Below are positions 49,944 to 61,740 of a stretch of DNA of 64,000 nt, piece by piece. A program made the translations under genes and the position numbers. Position 1 is the first letter of the stretch. Every line of letters begins with the position of its first letter. The DNA is from Spirodela intermedia. Its lineage: Eukaryota > Streptophyta > Magnoliopsida > Alismatales > Araceae. Under the pieces are notes generated by a model. It did no database searches. It saw nothing but the letters and a program-made list of their open reading frames with translations, and was not told where the DNA came from. The stretch lies in the NCBI GenBank assembly GCA_902729315.2, contig LR746265.1:8799392-8863391 (forward strand), written 5' to 3'.

Positions 49944-50905
49944 AAATCATTGCTAGTCCCTTAGCAATGGAATTACGAAAATAAAAATTTACAAATCTCA
50001 AACATCATATTTCAATACATAAAAAGAAAAAAAATACAATCAGAAATGATGCACCTTTAGACACTTTAGATTCTTATATCAAGTATTTAAGAATGATGTC
50101 AAGCACTTAAATGTTTAAGCATTTCTTCGAATAACAATCTAGACTTCACTTCTTCTATTCACATCTTTATCACTTCTTCACTCATAGATATATTTACAAG
50201 ATGTTCCAATTATTAATACTCATCCAAGAATATATATTGATCTTATATTTCCTTTTTTTCATAGCTTGATTTTTGAAGTTTGTACTATATTTCTTCCTTC
50301 TCTTTTTTTTTATATATATAGTGGATAAGTAGCTTTTTTCGTAGAAAAATTTCGACAATAAGAATGATGTCTCACACCCTCCATGTGTACACTTCATTTT
50401 CAAGGCTTTCACTTTATCCACTTATTTTGCAGTAAGTATTTTTCTATACATGATTTTCAATAATGAGAATGATGTCTCACACCCTCTATGTGTACTCTTC
50501 GTTTCTAGATTTTTCACATTGCTCTCTCTTTCTTATTTTTTTCGAAATAAGTAATTTTTCCTCACATGTCCTATAGATCGGGGTACAAAAATCTCCATTA
50601 AACTCAAATGATCAATCAAATTTTCACATCAAGTAAGTACTATTCATCAAGATCATGAAGTGAAAAATCTGTAAAATCAAATCCATGTTATCTATTATGT
50701 ATCGAAGGAGTATGATGGCGAGCAAGACCCGTCTCCATCAGCTTAGGAGACATCGGCAGTCTGAGTTCAGCCTGATCGACGCACAAAGATGAAGGAGCTT
50801 GGCTTTCGCTATGCGGCCTAGCCCTTTGGGACAACAATATTCCACCTCCGCGACGATGACGAGCTCGAGCTCACCAGTATCTTTCTTTGTATTTTCACGT
50901 TGACT
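49944..50905 (-). mobile_element. 3' internal region of E3
   Basis: Non-coding mirror of 19161-20122, including the 105-bp-period duplication (about 50275-50510). Confidence 0.6.
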
Positions 50906-52918
50906 TGTTGGGCCTCACATTTGTGTGTTAGCGGGCCCATTTCTATGTGTGTGTGTTGTTGTTTGTCTCCCTTTCTTTAGGATTTTATTGGGTCTCTCTT
51001 TGAGGCCCAATTAAAACCCTAAGGGGGGGGAACCTATGTGTCTTTCCTTTTGGGCCTCTTTTGGGGCTTATTTGGGTCTTCATTGGAGGCCCACTTAAGC
51101 ACCATAAGAGGGCCTCCCTCTTTCTCCTTTTAGGGGAGCTTATTGGGTCTCTCTTTAAGAGGCCCAATAAGCCCCTTTTGTAGCCTTTGTGGCTTATGGG
51201 CTTGAGGGTCTTAAGTGGACCCACCTCCCCTTAGCCCACTTGTGGGCCCCCATATAAGGGGAGGTAGGACCCCCCCTCAAAAGAGCACTATATTTTTGAG
51301 AGAGATTATCATTTTGTGAGTACCTTCTCTGTGATCTAGGATAGGGAGGAAAGGAGGAAAAGGAAGGCCATTGATATCCCCTTTGAGGACTTCGTTCCTT
51401 GTGATGCTACTGCCTGAGAAGTCCCACTACCACTTAAGACCACTGCTGCCGCCGGCCATCTCATTGCTGCTAGAGAGCTCGCCACCGTCACCAGACGAAA
51501 CGGTCGTGGCTGCCACTGCAGCCACCGCCACCTCTGCTGGAACCCAGTCACACTGTCGTGAAGAAAGGGGCTTGCTTTGCCTCACTACGAGCCGTCGCTG
51601 AGCACTCCGCCGAAGTCTCTCGACTCTTGGTTTGACTGCAGCCTCTTCCTCTGGAACTCCACCATAAACTCGCCAGAGCCGCCCTCCGCCACTCTACCCA
51701 ATCGCTGGCTGTTCGCCGACGAACGCCGATCTGCCACCGATGTCAGAAGAGACCCTGCTGCCGTATCGACGAGCCAGATCCAATCCAAGCTCTGCAAGCC
51801 CCCGCCAAAGTTTCCTGACGATCCGCCGTCATCGCACTGTTTTTGGTGCTGCCTAGACTAGGAGGGCTCAACCCTCCTCGGTATCGCCGGCTGGATCGTC
51901 TCCTTCCTCTACTCCACTTCTCGGCGCCACCAAAGAAGGCCGACCCTTTCGGCAACAGTTGGTTTGCCACCCAACCGCCAACATTCGACATTCTCGCCAT
52001 AGCACAGTTGATGCTCGGCCTTCCCGACGAAGTGTCGCTGATGCTTGGCCTTCCCGCTGAAGCGCCGCTGACGCTCGGCCTCCCACCGAAGCACCGCTGA
52101 CACTTGACATTCCCACTGAAGTGCCGCCGCTGCATGCGCCTCGCGCATCGGTTCCTATGACCCACACGCCCACCCCGCATCACTGCCCGCGTGCCCTAGG
52201 GCACGCTGCACGGCTTGCCGCACACACCTGCTAGCGTGCCCTTCGGCCCACCAGCAGGCCCACACCCACTAACATGCCCTTCAGCCCACCAGTGGGCCCA
52301 TGCCCGTTAGCATGCCCTTCGGCCCACTTGTAGGCCCACGCCCATGCCGACTATGCCACACCCTAAGACGATGACTTCTGTGACTCTGGACTAGGACCGA
52401 CCATCGATGCTGAGCATTGCTCTTCACTAGACGTCTCTGCCTTCGTTGAATCTTTGCTCCGTCACGATCCACTAGGCTACACAGTCTTGAAGGTTAGCTC
52501 TGTACCCCTTCCTCTTAAGTTTAATTATCTCTCGAAGGGTTTTCTCAGCTCATCTCCACCGCTATCAGGAGAACGTAGACAAGATAGGATGGTTATCAGA
52601 TTGTGACTTCCGACGCTGTGCTAGATTTGTCATCGATCGTGAGCTGCAGCCCTAGGCTACCTCACGATGACTGTTTTGTTGTCTGTCCGAACGTGGACCG
52701 AGAGGGCCTCAAATACCATCGTCGAGTGTTTCTCCGAGTTGTCCTAGGTTGATATTACATATTGGTATGCCTACCTATACTTAGGTTACGTGGTTAGACC
52801 TAGAGTCTAGGGTTCAGACATTCTTATCGGATTGATCCGACTACCCTATCTTGGGTCTCGAGTTTTATTGATAAGATACAAGAGTTCTTGCCCCATCCTA
52901 CATCAGAGTATTCCAACA
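50906..52918 (+). mobile_element. GC-rich nested LTR-like unit (TGTTGG...CCAACA)
   Basis: About 2.0 kb with 6-bp inverted ends TGTTGG and CCAACA, as in many plant LTRs. A TATA-like CATATAAGGGG lies near 51251. The flanking 5-mers (TGACT, TTTCA) do not match, so no target duplication supports the borders. It carries the inverted copies of the 30-bp (about 51985-52130) and 38-bp (about 52235-52345) arrays. Could be a solo LTR with altered flanks. No known protein recognised in its GC-rich frames. Confidence 0.5.
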
Positions 52919-54033
52919 TTTCATGCTACTAGATTATTCTTTTGACTCAATAATAATCTTCTTAGTATCTTTTGGTATCAATCAATTTAATTGATTTAAT
53001 TTTTCATGTATGCAATATGATGTAAGAAATTTGTAAATTAGATAGTTCTAATAGTTCTATTTTCTATTTTTAGTTCTATTTTTAGTAATAATAAATTTAT
53101 CAAAAATAAATCAAAACTATCCTCTTTATAGTTTTAATTTCGAATTTTAGTAATATATGTTTAGGGGATTGAAATGTGAGAAAAAAGTCTCTAGAATTTC
53201 AAATTTTGGGATGTTTTTTGTTTGCTATTTTTGATAGGGTCTTGTTCCTGATAGAAAACCAAAAAATAGATATTGTAGTTTACCGAATTTTATTTTATTT
53301 GTTTTTTTTCAGTTGCTATTCTAATACAAACACATGTTCTTAATCATTCTATAGCATAAATTAATAATGAATACTTCATCCCCCAACTTAAAAATGACAT
53401 TGTCCTCAATGACACAGAAAACTCAAAACATAATATGTAGAAAATATAATTTTCAAGTGAAGCATGCATATGTACAAAGTTAAGCATTAAAAATATTTTC
53501 ATAAATGATAAAGCTCAAAAAGACATCACCTCAAAATAGAGCTTAGAAAAAAAATCAAATAGAATGAAATAAAAATCATGGGTTGCCTCTCATGCAGTGC
53601 TGAATTTAATGTCTTTAGCTAGACAACTCTTAGATCATATAAGATGATCTATGGTCATCAAAATATATTTGTATCCCAAGGTAAGTTTCATGATATTCTT
53701 TTTCAGATTTAGCATAAATTCATATACTTTATATATACCTTGACATACTTTCAGTCAAAACAAAATAGAAATTAACAAAAAATTATCAAAAATAATATTT
53801 TCATTTTAAAAAGAATCTTTCCTCATTTCTATCTTGTTTTGTAATACTCTCATTCATTAGTAAATACTTTGTGTTAATAGATCATAAAATATGATTAGGC
53901 CATATAATTTTCAAATTAGCTCTTACACAATCTAAAATTTTTTCATCTAAACTGATATATCTAATTCTTCCACTCATCAATTTCTTAATGTGTTTTTTTA
54001 TCTGCATAATCTTCCCCTGCTCTATTTTATCTT
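52919..54033 (-). mobile_element. AT-rich internal region of E3 between nested unit and gag
   Basis: No coding sequence seen. It includes the 'gggttgcctctcatg' motif near 53580 (reverse of a post-pol motif) and a C-rich 'ccccaactt' tract near 53381. Confidence 0.5.
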
Positions 54034-56103
54034 TCATACATATTTATTCAATTTGTGAGGAGTGAAATATTTCAAGCTTAGAAATAATTTTAATAGGCTA
54101 TGGGTTTTGAAGGATTGAAGGATTGAAGGATTGTCTTCTTTAATCTCAGATCTAATAAATTCAGTAAAATTCAAATTTTCTCTTCCAAAATTATCTCTAT
54201 ATTCATATTCATTATTTTCGTTTCTCCTCATTAGTTGAATCAACTCTTTTTCTAGCTTTTCGTTTCTCAACTCATCAAATTCTTCATCTTCCCAAGAGTT
54301 ATTTTTTAATTTTAGTCTATGATATACATCATCATCTTCACTATCAACATCCATGGTTGCAAAATTATGATTAGATTTATTAATTTCGTCTCCTACATCT
54401 CCCAAATCAATTGATTTTTCCTCACCTAAATTATATTTTTCTTCATTTCTGTCCTTACTCCCTTCTACTTAAATTTGGATGATTTTTCCATGATCAGCTG
54501 CTCCAAAATTTGCTCTTTCTTCATCTAGGTCTCTTTTTACTCATCATCTTCACTATATTTATTCATCAATTGTGAGCAATAAATTATTTTATTCAATTTT
54601 TCTACTACTATATTTTCGATCTTAATATTCTCATTTACTTCTAATGGATCATCAATTTCTTCTAATAATTAGAAATAAGGATCAATATATTTATTGTCAT
54701 AACATTTTCATTTTGTGGGTTTTTTTTAGATTCATGCTACTAGACTCCCCTTGCTGAAATCCTATTGTTGGACGGTTCCCTAGATTTTCTATAGGCTGAT
54801 TAGGTAATTGTCCCTCTTCTCTCTTATTCCAAGAGCCTCTATAATTTATTTCTGATGCAGCATCATTTGATTCATAGTTTGTTGCATCATTTGGCTCATT
54901 TGCTACATCATTTCCATAGCATCAGGTTGGATTTGAGAGGACCGATTTTTCTAAAATCTATGTTCTTGTTTTGAACGAAATTTAAAATTTGAATTAGATC
55001 TAAGTGCTTCTAGATTTTGAATATTATTTGGGTTTCTCCACGAAAAATTATTCCTCCAATTAGGATTATAAGAATTAGAAAAATATTTCTTATTTTTACT
55101 AAAATCATGGGTTACCTGCACTTGTTCTTGCCTATGATGATATTAAAATTTTAAATGATCATTTTTACCATACATAGGACATGTACTACTTGAATTGAAT
55201 TGAGGGTTAAGAGGCTTTCTAATATTGTCAATAAGTAAATCAAGTTTTTCTAATCTTTCATTAATCCGATTAACCTCATTTGTAAATTTAGAATCATCAT
55301 CATGATGCAATTCATAAATTCTTCTCTTCTTATCCCTATCATATAATTCAAAAGAGACGATCTCTAAAATTTTCACTTAAATTCTCATAAAGACTATAAA
55401 TCTCATCAGGAGTTTTCTCCATAAAAGTTCCTCCACATATAGAATTAACCATATTTCTATGTTGTTCTAATAATCTATTATAAAAAGTTCTATTGAGTTG
55501 CCACTTAGGTATAGCATGATGAGGACACTTTCTAAGTAAATGTTTGAATATTTCCCATGTCTCATGTAAAGTTTCTCCTGATCTTTGAGGAAAACTCCAC
55601 ATATGTTTTCTCAAGTTTTGAGTTTTTCTTAAGCGATAAAATTTTCGAAGAAAAGCCTGTTCTATGTCTTTTCAACTAGTTATTTCTCTATCTAATGTGA
55701 ATAGCTAATGGCTAGCTTTGTCCCTAAGTATATGAAGAAATAATTTCATCTTAATAATTTTTAGTGTAACTTGAGGGAGATTAACTAAATCACAGACCAT
55801 ATGAAATTTTTCCAAGTGCTAATGAGATTCCTCTAAAGGCAATCTATGAAAATTAGGGAGCATTTGAAAAATTCCTAGATTTATTTTGAATTTAAAAGTG
55901 GGTGCTAATGGGACTTTAATATTGGATGCTCTTTGAAATGAATCAGAGATATAATAATTTTTCATGGCCATAGGGTTGTTCTCAATTTGACCTCTACTTC
56001 CTTCAAGATCCATCAAAATTAATTTTTCTTTCTGATTTTTAGTTTTGAATGAAATAATGAAAGGATTTTCTAGCCTTGGATGCAAGGATCTTCTACCATG
56101 CAT
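54034..56103 (-). pseudogene. Broken gag of element E3
   Basis: On the - strand: N-terminal part 56103-55819 (HGRRSLHPRL, FKINLGIFQML, FHRLPLEESH); core 55614-55348 (WEIFKHLLRKCPHH, QHRNMVNSICGG, KTPDEIYSLYENLSEN) ending in a frameshift where 2 bases are missing relative to E1; 55376-55143 (ELYDRDKKRR, INERLEKLDLLIDN); and the acidic tail 54405-54034. Not functional. It lacks the poly(A) insertion found in E1. Confidence 0.8.
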
Positions 56104-56293
56104 AAAAAAATTAATAAATTAGACATAAAAGTTTAGTAATTATTACCCTCCTTTAGTATGCTCCAGTCCTTGCCTTGCTTCTCTTCATTTCCTTTAAAAA
56201 AAAAAAACGCAAAAAGAAAATAAAATAAGAGTTAAATTTTTTGTATACTCTAAGAGAAAAATAGAGAAATACTAAATATTATGCAATACATCC

Positions 56294-56312
56294 TTAGCAA
56301 TGGTGCCAAAAT
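56294..56312 (-). other. Primer-binding site of E3, tRNA-Asp-like
   Basis: On the - strand TTGGCACCATTGCTAAGGAT follows the 5' LTR. It is closer to the canonical TGGCGCCGTTGCCGGGG form than the E1 copy. Confidence 0.55.
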
Positions 56313-56313
56313 T

Positions 56314-57949
56314 TGACGTGACTTAGTCATCTTATTGTAAATCACATAAATTTAAAATTTATAAAACTAGAAAATACGAATTTTCAGATATTTAGAAGTA
56401 TTTTTGAATAAATATATCAAGTATAATTTAATAAAACTTCCTAAAATAATATAATTTTCTAGGTCAATCAAATGAATGTAATAGAGTATCTAGTACTTAT
56501 TCAAAATTGCCCTCAAAGAATACTATTTTCTATAAATTTTATACTAGTAAATGAAAAGGAAATATATTTAAAATTACGAAAAAAAGAAATAGGGGTGTAG
56601 ATGTCAAGATGATATCAGCACTTGGTAAATGCAAATTGAGCGAAAATAGAGCTCCGCTCAGTGATTCTTATATAAGTGATTACAGACGATTTAATTGATC
56701 AAGTTAAGATCTAGAAAAGCCGAAAGAATCATAATGAAATGAAGTATATCTTTGTAAATTTAAAAATAATAAATTATCACTAAATGAAACGAAAATTAAG
56801 TTGAAAGTAGAAAAATAGAGTTCCAACATCGCGACAGTGATGTGTCAACGATGCACCGGAATCTTGAGCATTCGAGAAGATCGTCGTGTAGTATCCATGG
56901 CCTTGAAGGCTCTCTTTGGACAAAGACGACATGGGCAATCTCTAGATCTCCTTGTGAAGTCTAGAGATCAATGAAATGGCTTATCGAATCGTCTCTGGTG
57001 GCTGCCACCTGGCGGAGTAGAAAAATAGCAATTTTGTGGCTCTCCAACGACTGTCACTCGACGGAGAGGAGCTAGATGGAGGTGGGGTGCATGTCAAGAA
57101 GCTTCATTCTAAGATCCACACAGCAAGAGCAAGCTCTTCATCGCATCTAGTATGCTCTCAGGAGGTGGCGACTTGTCTCCCAACGGATTGTCCTCTTTCC
57201 GACAATAACTTGTTTGTCAATCAATCAAAGATGAGTTACTCAATAGATTCACGATCTTTTTATCATGAATTGTTCAATAATTTTAGTAACAATGCTCTGT
57301 GAAATGCATTGACGAGATTTTCACCGATGATTTAGTGATTCTGATTACTTAATCCTTCATCCGTGATCTGCAAGAAAGTCGTGATAAATAGATAAATGAA
57401 ATATGAATTTTAGCTCTAGGAGGATTCGAACTTGCGCTGATTGCCCCCTTGCCTTTTCTGGGGAGGTGTGACGGGGGTTAAAAAAGTTTTACATCGATTG
57501 TGTGCCAAAATTTCTTGTGAATATATAGTAATACTACATTTTCGATCAAGTCTTTTTCTCGCATGTGTACAACCACTCCTTGCCCCACAGTCAACTGGCC
57601 ACCGATGATGTAGAAGGGGGGTGGCGCACATGTGCCCAATCGGTCCAAGCCGCTCGAGCCCCTGCTCATGGCTACTCCCCAACTGTGCTTCCGACTTACT
57701 TGCGGGCCTGGGGGGTTCCCCCACTTTGTCTTATTTTTATTTTAATTTCTTTTTCTTTATTTATCTCAAAAGTAAGACTATAAAAATCATATAAAATTAT
57801 ATAAAATCACATAATTACCCAACAATTTACGTTAATCAACTAAAAACAACTTTTCACACTTTAACACAAATATAAGTCTATTTATCATGAGTTTAGGCTA
57901 AAACCATATTATTTACTAATTATTAACTCATGATAATGAAGACTTATCA
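56314..57949 (-). mobile_element. 5' LTR of E3
   Basis: TGACGTGACTTAG to GACTTATCA, 1636 bp. Followed outward by ATTAT. Confidence 0.85.
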
Positions 57950-57954
57950 ATTAT

Positions 57955-58607
57955 CAAGTCTAGTATTACTATATATCAACCTCAAAACTCGACATATAAC
58001 TAATGTGGGACTAAACTTGGGGTCATAGCCTCTGAAAAGTTTTAATAATTTAATATTTAAAATATCCCTTGTTTAGTAAACCACACAAATTTTAAATTTA
58101 TAAAACTAGAAACTTGGCATCTTTGTTTGACTAATTAAATCATCTATAATCATTTATGTAAAAATCACCAGGTAGAACTCTATTTCTACCCGGTTCGCAT
58201 TCATTAGGTGCTGACATCATCTTGACATCTACACATTTATTTCCCTTTTTTCACAAATTTGAAATATATTTTCTTTTCTTTTTTTAATTTAAAATTTATA
58301 AAAAATCCTATTCTTTGAGAACATTTCTGAAATATTACCTGACATTTAATTACATCCTTGTGATTGACCTAGAAAATTTCTACTATTTTTAGAACTTTCA
58401 TTAAACTATAATTGATATAATTATTCAAAAATACTTCTAAATATCTAAAAATTAGTATTTTCTCGTTTTATAAATTTTAAATTTCTATGGTTTACTAAAC
58501 AAGGGATATTAAAATTATTAAACTTTTCGGAGGCTGTGACCCCAAGTTTAGTCTCACATTGATTATATGCTAAGTTCTGAAGTTGATATATAGTAATACT
58601 AGACTTG
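57955..58607. repeat. LTR fragments across the right inversion junction
   Basis: 57955-58112 follows the inverted copy. About 12 bases of filler (58113-58124, cttggcatcttt) follow. Then 58125-58607 reads like 8324-8813 in + orientation. Confidence 0.65.
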
Positions 58608-59019
58608 ATAATCAATGTGTCCCTTTCTCACATGTGTACCGCCACTCTTTATCGCATGCCCGACTAGCCATTGATGATGTGCAAGGGGAGTGACACACAT
58701 GTGTCCCCTATTAGTCCGTCTTTAGCTGCTCAAGCCCTTACTCACGATTCTGCCTGTCTATGCTTCCAAACTACTTGTAGGCTTGACTAGGTGACAAGTT
58801 TTCTCTTTCTTCTATCTTTTTATTTTATTTCTCTTCATTTACCTCAAAAATAAGATTATTAAAATTATATAAATTCACATAAAATTTCATAATTAGCCAA
58901 ATTAACCAGCTAAAAACTATTTTTCATAATTTGACATAAATATAAGTCTATTTATCATGAGTTTAGATTAAAACTATATTATTAATTAGATATTAACTCA
59001 TGATAATGAAGACTTATCA
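58608..59019 (-). repeat. LTR 5' half upstream of kinase copy D, unoccupied E1 target
   Basis: Contains the single ATAAT at 58608-58612 and ends at CTTATCA 59019. Confidence 0.7.
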
Positions 59020-60436
59020 ACCATCTTCACTAAAGTATGTATTTTTTGATTAACATCAAACTTATCCAATGATTATATCATCGTATTTGTCTAAGGATCA
59101 AGAGAATAGATTACTTGATGTACTTAGGACATAGAGAGAGGTGATTGGCTGGTCTCTAGCAAATATTTGAGGACTTGATCTATTTGTGTGTATGCACATA
59201 TTTTATTGTGAGGAGAACTATCATTTCTTTTTATGCATTTCCTTACTAGCTTTTGTTTTGGACATATTTTATTGGTCGAGTGCTTTAGTTAGAACTATTC
59301 AAGGACAATAGTGTAGTAGATGGGGCATAAAAATCAGAATTTTCTTCTCTTTTCCCTTCTCTCACATGCATTAAGGACAATGCAAGACTCAAGTAGGGGG
59401 GAGGTTATCTCTTCCTTCATTTGCATGCATTAGAGATAATGCATCATTCAAGTAGGGAGGAGAACAAAAAAATTCAAAAATGTTATGAATATTTTAAAAC
59501 TTTTGCTTGATGTACTTAGGACATAGAGAGAGGTGATTGGTTGGTCTCTAGCAAATATTTGAGGACTTGATCTATTTGTGTGTATGCACATATTTTATCA
59601 TGAGGAGAACTATCATTTCCTTACTAGCTTTTGTTTAGGACATATTTTATTGGTCGAGTGCTTTAGTTAGAGAACCATTCAAGGGCAATAGTGTAGTAGA
59701 TGGGGCATAAAAACCAGAATTTTCTTCCCTTTTCCCTTCTCTCACATGCATTAAAGACTTTTGCAAGCATTAGAGATAATGCATCATTCAAGTAGGGGGG
59801 AGAACAAAAAAATTCAAAAATGTTCTGAATATTTTAAAACTTTTGCTGCATTGATTATTTGCACAAACACGTATGCTTAAATGAACAAAGCCTAATGCTC
59901 CTTTAAAAGGGTAAGTCAATTAGAAAAGTTTACCTTCTCTAGATTAGGGGTGTGGATCTCATGAAAAAAAGATAGGTGAATTCTTTACCATGATCATTAT
60001 TCTTTGAAGTATGAAGGAGTTTTAGGTTGTATTCATGGGTATGTGGTGTGACAATAAACAGCTAATGATAGTATATTGTGGATGAAAACGATTGAACTAG
60101 ATCATCTTAGTCTAGTTATTATGTTGTGGTTGATAAGTTTTCATTATCTGTATTTACCTTATATTTATCAATATTTAGTGCATAAAATTAACGGAAATAA
60201 TACATGTTACATTTAATTCGTATGCATTCAGATCATTCATACATAAATATGTATTTTAATATTTTTAAAATTATTTTAAGATAATTAATTTTAAATAATT
60301 ATGCATGAAATATTTTTTATGTGAGTTTTAGGATTTTCTAAATTTTATCCTGGATTTTCTGAAATTTTCTAGAATTTCTCATAATTTCTAAGAGGTTTTG
60401 ATATAAAGGTCTAAAATAAAAGAAAATCAGAATGAG
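59020..60436 (+). mobile_element. Retroelement spacer and LTR-like start upstream of kinase copy D, with local tandem duplication
   Basis: As in the other copies, but 59114 onward is repeated from 59506 (period 392) to about 59840; the second unit has small deletions. LTR-like start at 60131. Confidence 0.6.
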
Positions 60437-60438
60437 TT

Positions 60439-60572
60439 GGGCTGGGCCGAGCCAAGTGACCCAATGGGCCGGAATATTCAGAGGCTAAAAGTTAAACCAT
60501 CAACAGGTCGACAGTGGAAGCAGAACCGACGAGTTAGCATGACACTTAAGCAGATGTGGGACACGTGGCCCA
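60439..60572 (+). promoter_or_regulatory. Putative promoter of kinase copy D
   Basis: TGGGCC at 60443-60448 and 60465-60470, and CACGTG at 60562-60567. Confidence 0.45.
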
Positions 60573-60601
60573 CACGGGTTCGACGACATTTCAGTGGACA
60601 T

Positions 60602-61740
60602 CGTGAACAGAAATTGGCACAATTTACATCAGACCCCAGAGAGAAACGTAATTGGAGATCCGTACCTAATGGCAGAACGTGAAAGAAGAGCGGGTGATAG
60701 AGTAAGGCTGTCATTGATCTCTCTTTCTTTCGCGCCTTTTCTCGCTCCCTTTGTCTGTCTGCTCTCTCTCCCTCTATCTTGCTCTCGCTTTCTTTCTGTG
60801 GATGCGTCCTCGCTCTACGAAGCACGGCGGAGTTCGGACAGCCGGCCGCCTTCTCCTCTCCTCTCCGTCGAGTTCTTCTGGATCCCTTTCTCGTGCGCGA
60901 ATCCGGAGGAAGAGTGGGAGGCCGCATCCGGCGGAGGAGTCCACCGCCGAAGACGCCGAGGTCACGGTCGGCGCCGCCTCACGGAGAGGTCGTACGTTCC
61001 CAGGCTTCTGCTTCCCTGAAAGGCCGCTCCGGGTATGTTCTAGTGCCGTCTTTCGACGAATTCTGGCCTTTCGTTGATTCGGGGGTTATGTTCTAGTGCC
61101 GTCTTTCGACGAATTCTGGCCTTTCGTTGATTCGGGGGTTATGTTCTAGTGCCGTCTTTCGATGGGTTCGTGATTTTCTGTGTCGGGGGCATCTTCTTAT
61201 GGACTCTTTGGATGGGATCTTTATTTTCTTTGATTTGGACTTTCGGTTGCCTGCGGTGGTGGGGGTGGTGCGAGATTGCTGAAGAAAGCTCTGGCTTTCC
61301 TCCTTCCTCTTATTTATTTACCTTCTTCCGATTTGTTTTGCCGCTTCGTTGCTGATTCGATTTGATGTTTGGTCTGGGTAGGGGGATCTATCTTCTTCTT
61401 TAGACTTCCATCCGATTGCTCTTTGGGGACGGATGAGTGTTACCGTCTGGAGGAGAAAAGATTATTTCAGCAAGGTTTATCGATTGACGGTGACGGGTGA
61501 GCGTGTTGAATCAAGGGGCACATTCGATTTTCAGATCGCTGAGCGATCGACCAGTTTCTGGAGAAGAACCCGGTGATTTCCGGCAGGAAACAACACCCTC
61601 CGTACCTGCACCTCTCCCGAGCGTTATTCCCCACCCAGAAAAGCCATCAGAACTTGGTGGCGGGCTGTCCTGTTGAGAAAGCAGCTGGAATCGAGGGAGG
61701 AAGTGTGGACGAGGTTGTCGGGCTACAGGAGGAAGCGAGG
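60602..61740 (+). other. 5' leader of kinase copy D with predicted intron and 53-bp tandem duplication
   Basis: Exon to 61032, intron 61033-61534, exon 61535-61761. The intron start holds two full 53-bp units (61034-61086, 61087-61139) and a partial third; the other copies have one unit and the partial. Same frame break upstream of the kinase ATG. Confidence 0.6.

Larger units (their letters stand above)
48323..57954 (-). mobile_element. Athila-like element E3, reverse, with target duplications and a nested unit
   Basis: 3' LTR 48328-49930 and 5' LTR 56314-57949 with ATTAT at 48323-48327 and 57950-57954; 9622 bp between the duplications. The internal region holds a broken gag and a GC-rich nested LTR-like unit. 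No protease, RT or integrase is seen. The same target as E1 (ATAAT on the other strand) and the same flanks show that E1 and E3 are paralogous copies of one insertion. Confidence 0.88.

Noticed and set aside
60478-60927. 149-codon - strand open frame across the copy D promoter and leader
   Set aside because: Lies antisense to the leader in CT-rich sequence, is broken in the other copies, and has no recognisable domain.
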